Below the pieces are notes generated by a model, which was not told the origin of the DNA, did no database searches, and saw only the letters and a program-made list of their open reading frames with translations. Both the position numbers and the translations under genes were made by a program. DNA of 12,500 bases, taken from the NCBI GenBank assembly GCA_030674155.1, contig CM060329.1, forward strand, positions 22,390,159-22,402,658, written 5' to 3'. Within the stretch, counting starts at the first letter, position 1, and every line of letters starts with the position of its first letter. Source of the DNA: Stramonita haemastoma. Its lineage: Eukaryota > Mollusca > Gastropoda > Neogastropoda > Muricidae. Below are positions 1 through 8,627 of this stretch, in pieces.

Positions 1-1195
1 GATCACATTTATCATTTCTTTTACATTTGAAGATTTAAGAACGTTTCTTTCTTTCAAATTGGAATGAGAGAAACCTAAAAAGAGATGTTGTTTTTTTAGA
101 CTAGTGAAATGCTTTGAACAATTTTGACTCAGTTTACTTTCACTCTAGGACTAGTTAAAACAGGTTTTTAAAAATTGCTATTGAGAACTTAAACACTGTT
201 GATCACATCACATATCTAATATAAACCGTACTTAATCACACAGTTGTATAAACCGTACTCAAATGACCAAAGCTTTCTCACAACTCATGTGCGTACTACT
301 TAATTTTTTTTTATATAATACAAACAAGCACACATACATACTGAAATTCTTGAAGCAGTCTAACTAGTGGCAGCAAAATGACTGAAAAAAAATTAACCCA
401 AAGAGGAACAGAAATGTAATGTCTGAAATAAGCCTCCTAAGTCAGAGTAACACTGGAAGATGGTAGATGGTATTTTGACAAGTGGATTGTAACCCCATTC
501 GAAACATTGGGATAGGTAGTCATGTTGATTGAAAGTAGACCCAATGGTCATTATTTTATGTGGATAATAATACACTAACATGTGTAAGCGATAGTCAGCA
601 TTTGGAGTAATCAACTGTCTTTTTAGTAATACAACATGACATACACACGGTAAACATTCAACTTTCGAAGAATGAAGTAATAACAACATACAAGTGTACA
701 ATCGTTACAGTCTAAAACATAACCTGACATCCTTCAATCGAGACACGCACAGTCGCAGATTCAGACACACCAGCAGACACAGACATGGGATCACGAACAT
801 GGTCGACATTCAAATATATACACATTATACATACATTCTCAGTAGTAAGTTGACAAAAAGATATGCAGTAATTTGAAGACCAAAAAGATATGTAGTAATT
901 TACATGTGTGCGGTGACAAAGACCAAAAAAAAAGGAGAAGAAAAAAAAATTACAATCATAATAAGCTGATGTGGAAGGAATGGCATGATGTTGTTATGGG
1001 AGATGAAGTAATATTCCACACATCCCCATGTTTGAGAAAGAAAGAGCAGTTTACCAAAATGCAGTACCAGCACAGATTATATAAACAACGGTTCTTTTGA
1101 CAACCAATCACAATTCCTCCAACCATTCCCTCTTTAAAAAAAACACCCACAAACAAACAACGAAACAAACACGAAAACCAACCAGAGTTACACAT
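1..1195. other. AT-rich non-coding region
   Basis: I see no convincing coding sequence, RNA gene or element. Short open frames at 393-701 (minus) and 694-1100 (plus) have no domain, splice or composition signal that would support them. Confidence 0.6.
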
Positions 1196-1450
1196 AGAAA
1201 AAGCACATACAAAACGGAACCGAACTCATATAAAAAAACAAAGTACATACAAGAACAAACCGCAGGTACATAAAAAACAAAGTACATACAAAAACGAACC
1301 ATACGCACATAAATAAACAAAGTACATACAAAAAACAAAGCACGCAATATAAAAAAAAGTACACACAAAAACAACACGCACGGAAAAACAAAGTACATAC
1401 AAAAAACTGTACCACACACACACACACAAAAACAAAACACATACAAAAAG
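1196..1450. repeat. A-rich minisatellite around AACAAAGTACATACAAAAA
   Basis: The core ACAAAGTACATACAA recurs at least five times with spacers of variable length (1238-1405), and diverged copies flank it. The Cys/Phe/Val-rich minus-strand frames across it are repeat translation. Confidence 0.85.
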
Positions 1451-1704
1451 ATTGTTTACAACAGAGCAGAGGCAGTCAGTCGATCTTGGCGGGAAGTGAA
1501 CGCAAGAATCTCCACGTGGTGAACTCCCGTTTGTGCGCATTGGAAAAAGATCGCCTGTCACAGACCTAGCCTGTGTGTGCATGCGACTGCTACTACCACC
1601 CATGTTGGTGGGTGGGTGAGTCAGCACGGTGTAGAAGTCTTGTCTTAAGGCAGTAAGTATTCTGGTGACTCTCAGTCTCTGGTCCGACTTCAGGCTGGTA
1701 CAAC
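1451..1704. other. Non-coding spacer between two minisatellites
   Basis: Mixed-composition sequence without a recognisable gene. A GGTGGGTGGGTGAG run near 1610-1620 is the only simple motif. Confidence 0.5.
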
Positions 1705-2040
1705 TGTACATGGTACCATTTCCTCTTGCGCTTTGCATGGGATCATTTTCATCTTCTGCTTTACACGGTACCATTCCATCTTGCGCTTTGCACAGTACCA
1801 TTTTATCCTGCGCGTTGCACGGTACCATTTTCATCTTGCGCTCTGCGCTCCTCTGCTGCACGGTACCATTCCATCTTGCGCTTTGCACGGTACCATTCGT
1901 CTTGCGCTTTGCACGGTACCAGTTCGTCTTGGCTGCTTTGTACAGTCGTATTTCATTTTGCGATTTGCACGGTACCATTCCATCTTGCGCTTTGCACGGT
2001 ACTGTTTTATCTTGTACCATTCCATCTTGCGCTCTACATC
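1705..2040. repeat. 27-bp minisatellite with GGTACC core
   Basis: About a dozen copies of a unit like CACGGTACCATTCC followed by ATCTTGCGCTTTG, with point changes and a few shorter or longer copies. Because the unit is a multiple of three, all plus frames and one minus frame stay open. This makes long frames (LHGTIPSCA or KAQDGMVPC repeats) that I do not take as genes. Confidence 0.93.
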
Positions 2041-4050
2041 GGCTTGCTCCACACACTTTAAGCCAGGGAAACAAGTCGGTTCCTCTTCCCGCGGAAGAAG
2101 ACTGAAGACCTCGCACAAAAAGGTCGATTGGTAATAATATTATTTATTATTCAGTATAATGCGCCACGGCTGTGGTCATGATTGGTTTTTTAGTTTGGTG
2201 ATAGCCATCGAGCAAATGAAGTAGTTATTCATCAATCATGTGAAACAGAGCATTACACAACATCAGTGTCGCCAAACACAGCGACGATCCATCCCATTTT
2301 GATCCATCCCATCTTCTATCATGCGTAGTTCTGAACCGTTGCAACTTCCCAGCCAGCCTGGGCCAAAAATGGGGACTCTTGGGTACTGACGACTCAGACT
2401 CTACTGTCAGTAACGATCAAAACGGCCAGCCTGTCCCAGCTGCAGTCAACCTTTCCAGCCACACCCCCTCCCCTACACTCCCTCCTTCCCATTCAGACAT
2501 TCTGCACACTTCTCTCACCATGGAAACGGGAAGAGCCACGGCGACTTGGATCGTCAACCACCCAGAAAATGGAACGCTGAAGATCATCAGACATGTTAAG
2601 TAAAAAAAAAAAGTATGTAATGATCAGGACACTTTGTACACAGACGCGCTGTGCGCACGTACGTTCAATGATCCTTGACACACTCACTGTCAAGCGTCTG
2701 TTGCAGGAAGCTTTTCACGTTCACAACTACAGTCTCTATCCCAAGCATAAACTAAAAAAAAACACCCACTAATGCACTGACACAAAAAGCTCAAGCTAAG
2801 AAAATATTTTAAGAAAACCAACCAGTTCACTTCAACTGTAAAAATGTCGCACTCTGCTAAAAAGACAGATCAAGTATTTTTCTAGGGTAACCTCTTCCTG
2901 AGCTCAAACGTGACTTGTTGTTTAAGGATTTCCTCAAGCATTCGTGGCTTCTCCGAGCCTTACATCCATCCTCAGGGGATCAAGGAGGAGGCAGGCTCTG
3001 TAGCTCATCTGACCAGACTACAGATGCCAGCCAATATCTGCTGGTAACAGAATGGTCAACAGACCTAAAAGACATATACTTGACTACTTTCTAGCAATGA
3101 TTCTGTGTAAACCAGGCTGGAAACCTATTCAGTGCTAAAAGCTATATCAGCAGGAGCTGTTTATGGATAAAATCACCCATATTACTCTTGCCCTGAGGGG
3201 TTATTATTCAACCTGACCACTTCATATACATCTCCTCCTTAGTAGCAAGTTTACTTCCTTGATTTATGACGGCTTTGCTTAAAATACAAATGATAAACGA
3301 GGAGCTCTTTCAAGAAAAAAAGTGTTTGTCACTAAACTCCATAAACTATCGCCATATTTTCCATAATTTACAACTACCAATGGTCAAATATCTAAAATGA
3401 ACCAAAATATCCAAGTTTCTGCTGTGCTTTTTTTCTATACTATTTCACCATTAAAACAATAAAATAATTATGCGATATTCGTCAACTCCCCAAGTTTGAT
3501 ACAAGGACAAGAGTAGTAGAGTGTGTATAAGGCAGATTGCAAAAGTCAAGCCATTGACGACTGTTATCTGTGAAGATCACTTACACGCCACTGCGGTCTT
3601 CTCTTCTTTCCCCCAAAATACTGAACACGTTTTCCACCACAATTTAAAACAAGTACTCTCTACTTCCATCTTTTGGTATCAACACAGCTATCATTTACAA
3701 AAAGCATTTCAGTTCATACAAACACGAAAGAAAACAAATGCAGACATCTGTATATATCTGCATTTTCTGACCAGTCTTTTTTGGTAATGGTTCAAACACT
3801 CAGCAGCTTTCTGTATAAAACCCGAAACAGGCCATCCTTCCTCTGCTCACTTCGAGCATTCAGTCAACAGTCCTTCATCCATGTTCCTGTCAGAACCTCT
3901 TCCTTTGTTGCATAGTCCTCCACAGAATGAAGCCATTCTGCCCAATCTTCAGCTGGTTAACAACACACACGTCTGTTTCATTCTTCTGTACACTTCACAT
4001 CATCATCACAAGTCTCTTCACCTTTTTCAATGTCCAGGTAGGTCATCCGT
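2041..4050. other. Unassigned region downstream of dystroglycan
   Basis: No gene is supported. The open frames at 2379-2603 and 3521-4357 lack recognisable domains. A short direct repeat GATCCATCCCAT occurs at about 2286-2310. Part of this region may be 3' UTR of the dystroglycan transcript. Confidence 0.5.
2143..2148 (-). promoter_or_regulatory. Possible poly(A) signal
   Basis: This is the only exact AATAAA I noticed on the gene strand between the stop codon and position 2100. It would imply a 3' UTR of about 2.3 kb that includes a minisatellite, so it is a weak candidate. A variant signal nearer the stop is equally possible. Confidence 0.15.
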
Positions 4051-4215
4051 CAACAATCCAGTTCAATCATCATTTCAACAATCCAGTTCAGTCAACAACC
4101 GTTCAATCAATCAGTCAACAATCCAGTTCAGTCAACAATCCAGTTCAGTCAACAATCCAGTTCAATCAATCAGTCAACCAACCCAGTTCAATCAGTCAAC
4201 CAATCCATCGTTCAT
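4051..4215. repeat. 17-bp minisatellite (TCAACAATCCAGTTCAG)
   Basis: The unit recurs about eight times with indels and CAATCAATCAG insertions. It lies roughly 200-350 bases past the dystroglycan stop, so it would be within the 3' UTR or just beyond it. Gln/Ser-rich frames through it are not convincing as protein. Confidence 0.88.
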
Positions 4216-4408
4216 GTCGCAGTCTATCCAAAGCAATCGTTTCATTCAAGCAGCCACACCACAATGTTCACGCTGGAAAAACTTGTCCGTCCAGTCAGCA
4301 GCCCATCTGTCCAACACAGCTGCTGTTGTCCAGTCAGAAAGGCTCAGAGCAAGATGAAGGGATAAGAGTACCGTTGCCAGCCAAGGTGGGCAAAGGTCAG
4401 GGGTAAGC

Positions 4409-5299
4409 CTAGGGGTGGATCTCCGGGGGTTGAGATCTGTAAGGCTGCTGCACGTGAGGGCGCGCCTGCTTGCCGCTGGAGGCGGGCACTGGGGGTGGGG
4501 GTTGGTAAAGAGGGGAGGTGGCATCTATCTCAATCTCTGCATCCACCTCGTCGTAGGAGGAGTGGCTTCCTTATGGCTCCCAGGATCCGAACCCTCGCTG
4601 TCTCCGCGGTGGTATTCCGGGGGCGGGGCCGGGGGGCTGCCCTCGATGAGCAGAGGCTTGGTGGAGTCGCTGGGTTTGTCGTCCAGCTCGTCAGGGAAGA
4701 TGACGGGGGCGCCCTTGTTGACGAAGGTGTTCTGCTCCTCCAGGTTCATCTTGCCCTTGCGCTTCTTGCGGTACAGGATGCAGGCGATCAGCAGCGCGAT
4801 CAGCAGGATGGCCACGATCACCACCGCGGGAACCACCGTGGTGATCCAGATGTTGTCGTCACTCGATTTGCCTGCCGAAGCCACCTGGGTGACGTTGGGG
4901 AGCGGTCCCTGTCGCCGAAGGTTTGGTGGTCATGTCCGGCTTGTCCGTCATACCTGGCTTGTCCGTGACACTTCCTGGCTTGGGCGTGTCGGGTTTGGGC
5001 GTGGTCTTGTCCTCCTTGGCGATGGAAGCGGACCTCATGGGGAAGCTGGGGTCACCTTCGCAGTCCCCTGCAGGGGCGGTGGAGGCCCCGGTCAGCTTCC
5101 AGGGCTTGAGTTTCTCCATGGCCTCTGGGTTCAGCTGACCGTCCGCGGTGACCAGCTTGTCGGCCAGTCCCGTCACCTCGGCCGCTGGACAGCCGCTGCC
5201 TGACAGCGTGTTGTTGGTGAAGGAGTAGAGGATGGATCCTGGAGCGATCTTGGTGATGGTCAGAGCGCTGGTGTCTTTGTCCCCGAAAACTCCAGCCAC
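4409..5299 (-). CDS. DAG1: Dystroglycan terminal exon: alpha/beta cut site, transmembrane helix, cytoplasmic tail
   Basis: The exon follows GACCAG (AG at 5301-5300) and ends at TAG (4411-4409). It begins [17 protein letters not shown], matching human [25 protein letters not shown] carries the Gly-Ser bond (Ser codon at 5236-5234) that is autocleaved to release beta from alpha. TNNTL keeps the N-glycan sequon, and cysteines in SGSGCP and AGDCEG match the beta-subunit pair. A Thr/Lys/Pro linker ([16 protein letters not shown]) leads to the helix (about 4845-4771). Then come RKKRKGK (4770-4750, the nuclear import and ezrin-binding region in human), [16 protein letters not shown] (4623-4612), LYQPPPP and the end [11 protein letters not shown]. 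The frame shifts between 4929 and 4862 and shifts back near 4570, so net length is preserved. Confidence 0.96.
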
Positions 5300-7068
5300 C
5301 TGGTCACAGACAGACAGTGGCTATGGTCAAACATCTGCTGTGCATTGTTCATAGCTTGTATTGCTAAGTTAGAAAAGGGTCAATCAATACGTGAGAAAAT
5401 GCGTAATGGAAATGTGTTCATCTATAAGTATGTGTGGGTGTACCCCCACCTGATCACACACAGACAGTGGCTAGGGTCAAACCTCTGCTGTGTTGTGTGC
5501 ACAGTTTGTATTGCTAAGTTATAGAAAAAGGGTCAGGTCAATACGTGAGAGTGTGCGTAATGAAAAATGTGTTCATCTATGTGTAGATATATGTGTGGCA
5601 TAATTAAAATGTGTACATCTATAAGTATGTGTGGGTATAATTATGTGTGAATAAGCGCGTGTGACAGATTGTACGTGAGTGTGTTTTGTTCATGTGCAAC
5701 TGATAAAAATTTCACGTCCCACCATACAGCACATGGCCCTCACCCCAATGGTAATTGCTCTTCATGGGACGATCGTAAAGTGTTTTTGACTTGACTTGAC
5801 TTGACTTGACACGACATGATTTGACGTGACTTGACAAGACATGATATGACATGACCTGACATAACATGATGTGACTTGACATGACTTGACAAGACATGAC
5901 TTGACTTGATGTGACATAACATAATTATCATGACGTGACGACATGACATGCTTGACTTGACATGACTCGACATGACATGACTCGACATGACATGCTGAGT
6001 TGACGTACTATGACATGGCATGACCTGACTTGACATGACTTCATTTGACTTGACATGAAATGACATAACTTGACCATGACATGACATGACATGACATACA
6101 TAACATCCCTCGACATGACATGAGAACTAACTCACCTTGTTGCAAAAAACACCAACAACAAGAACAACAAACAAACAAAAACACCAACAAAACAACAAAA
6201 ATCCCCCCCAACAAAAACTCACCTTGTTAGCCAAATCCATCTTCTGATCCACGCTAGCCATGAACTCCTGATAGTCCGCGTCGATGCTCATGCTGAGCGC
6301 GTGGTTGACGCGCGCCTTGCGACCCTTGGCCTTTCGCACCACGACCTCGAAGAGGAAGCTGGTGATGAAGTCGTGCGTCTTGAGCATGGCCACCATCTTC
6401 ATGGGGTACCTGCCCACGTCCTCCTCCAGAACCATACCTCGAGCCTCTGGCCTCGCTGGTCAAACTGCAGGAACCAGTCGCGCGCCATCACTAGGTTGTT
6501 CCCCCTGAAAAACCCAGGTAAATATATGTAAATTATAGAAAAATTATATATTACATATATTTATATATGTATGTGTGTGCATGTGCGTGCGTGTGTGTGT
6601 GTGCGTGTATGCGTGTGAGTGTGTTACAGTGTACTGAGAGGCTTGCTTTGTTTCTTTTTGTTGTTTTGTTGTTTTTTGTTGTTTTGTTGTTGTCAGTGTT
6701 TATTTCCTTCTTTAGCTAGAGCTCCGAGGTTCACATATAGCGAGATTTTTGCGTATGCCACCGGGTTCAGAAGGTAGCCGCATTCCAACTTGGGGATGTA
6801 TGCTGGGTATGTTCGTGTTTCCGGAAACCGCCAAACGTTGAATGAATCACGGGATCTGTAATGTGCATGTTTTGATCTTCTGCATGTGTATACACACGAA
6901 GGGAATTAAGGCACTGGCAGCTCTGCACATATCGTAAAAATCTTCACCCTTCATTCACCAGAAGCCGTTTTAAACGCCGCGCAAGTAATCTCTGGGAATG
7001 GCTTCACAAACCCGTTAACATTAAACTGGGTATTGTGTCTGAGGTTTTTTTGTGTACGCCAAGTTTTA

Positions 7069-7143
<75 letters not shown>

Positions 7144-7198
7144 TGGTGAGTGTGTGAGTGAGTGAGTGAGTGAGTGAGTGACGGGGAGCGAGAGAGAG

Positions 7199-7248
<50 letters not shown>

Positions 7249-7796
7249 AGAGAGAATGATAACATATTTATTCAAGAAAGGCAATTGCCCCCATTTGAAA
7301 GGGTATCAACATATTCAAATTCCCTACATTATACACTGACATAAATCCATGCCAGAGAGAGAGACAGACAGAGACAGAGAGAAGACCAGACAGAAACAAA
7401 CACACACACACACAGAAAAAAACACAAAAAGAAATGAGAGAGTCATACTCGGAATCCCTGCGGAAGAGGCTGAGTTTGGTGTGGCTGGTGCCGCCCATGC
7501 CACAGGCCTGGAAGAGGTCTTCAGGGATGGGGAAGTCCACCACCTGCCCCACCAGCAGAGGCAGCTTGAAGGCAGGCCTCAGGTACCTGGGGTTCACCAC
7601 GGGGGCCACACACTCCTTGGGCTTCTGCAGACAGCACACACACACACACACGCACGCGCGCGCACGCACGTACACACGCACGCACACGCACACACACACA
7701 GAGGCACACACATGCACGCACGCACGCAGGCACACACACACACAGAGGCAGACACAGGCACACACACAGACACACACACAGGCACACAGACACACA

Positions 7797-7833
<37 letters not shown>

Positions 7834-7935
7834 CGTTACGTCTCGGTCAGTTGGCTGCTATGAGTTTTACATGCAGGATTCCTTCATTCGAACATTAACA
7901 TACTCCATAGGCTTGTACACACACATCCCTTACAA

Positions 7936-8021
<86 letters not shown>

Positions 8022-8477
8022 CGTGCTTATTCCATCATCCTTGAAATAAAAGAATAATAGAACAGAATAATAAAAACAGACACGAGGGTGGGAGTGGTTT
8101 TTTTTTTAACCAATTTGGGCAATCCCTTACCGGTGTGGTGGGGACAGGCTTGGTGGTTTCTTTGGGCGTCTCCATCTTGGGGGTGGTAGGGGGCATGTCC
8201 GGGGTGGTGGATTTCGGCATCTCGGCTGGGAGCCGTGGGTTCGATGCTGAAGGTCGGCGAGGTCATGGCCACCACCTGGCACCAAAGAGCAAAGGTCAAA
8301 CCGTGGCACCAAAGAACAAAGGTCAAACCGTGGCACCAAAGAACAAACACTGATTCTGATTTTGACTGACACCCATCCACCCAATCTGATAGTAGATGTA
8401 ATGGATAATGTTTAAAAAACGCTGAAATATGTTATTTTTTGCAAGGCGTTTTTACCTTGGGTAGCAGAGGACAGAGG

Positions 8478-8557
<80 letters not shown>

Positions 8558-8578
8558 TTGGTGTTTTGTGTGTGTTTT

Positions 8579-8627
<49 letters not shown>

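Larger units (their letters stand above)
6505..7448 (-). other. DAG1: Dystroglycan intron (phase 2)
   Basis: The intron runs from GTATGA to TTTTTCAG and is 944 bases long. It contains a TTGTT-rich tract (about 6650-6694), a GT-rich stretch (about 6571-6625) and a compound GT/GAGT/GA microsatellite (7072-7254). No coding signal is seen in it. Confidence 0.88.
7625..8130 (-). other. DAG1: Dystroglycan intron between stem and second Ig-like exons
   Basis: The intron runs from a GTAAGG donor to a CTGCAG acceptor. It holds a (GT)n run (7938-8018), a CA-rich cryptic repeat (7632-7830), and one copy of an AT-rich dispersed repeat (about 8024-8070). Confidence 0.88.

Noticed and set aside
1226..2116. 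296-residue minus-strand open frame, the longest in the window
   Set aside because: It runs through two minisatellites whose period of 27 keeps frames open; its sequence is repeat translation followed by Cys/Phe/Val-rich low complexity.
2379..2603. 74-residue plus frame ending NGTLKIIRHVK
   Set aside because: Considered as a terminal exon of another gene, but no recognised domain, no acceptor clearly tied to it, and no neighbouring exon.
4415..5203. 262-residue plus-strand frame
   Set aside because: It is the antisense shadow of the dystroglycan terminal exon, where high GC content suppresses stops.
4409..5299. Processed (retrotransposed) pseudogene as cause of the frame breaks
   Set aside because: Four introns with good splice signals are present, so this is not a processed copy.
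7268..8020. Long Cys-Val and Thr-His frames on both strands
   Set aside because: They are translations of GT/CA microsatellites; only 7449-7624 on the minus strand is a real exon.
8281..8347. Regularly spaced 27-base repeats, a CRISPR look-alike
   Set aside because: The copies are directly adjacent with no spacers, lie in an animal intron, and no Cas genes are present. The same holds for 1705-2040.
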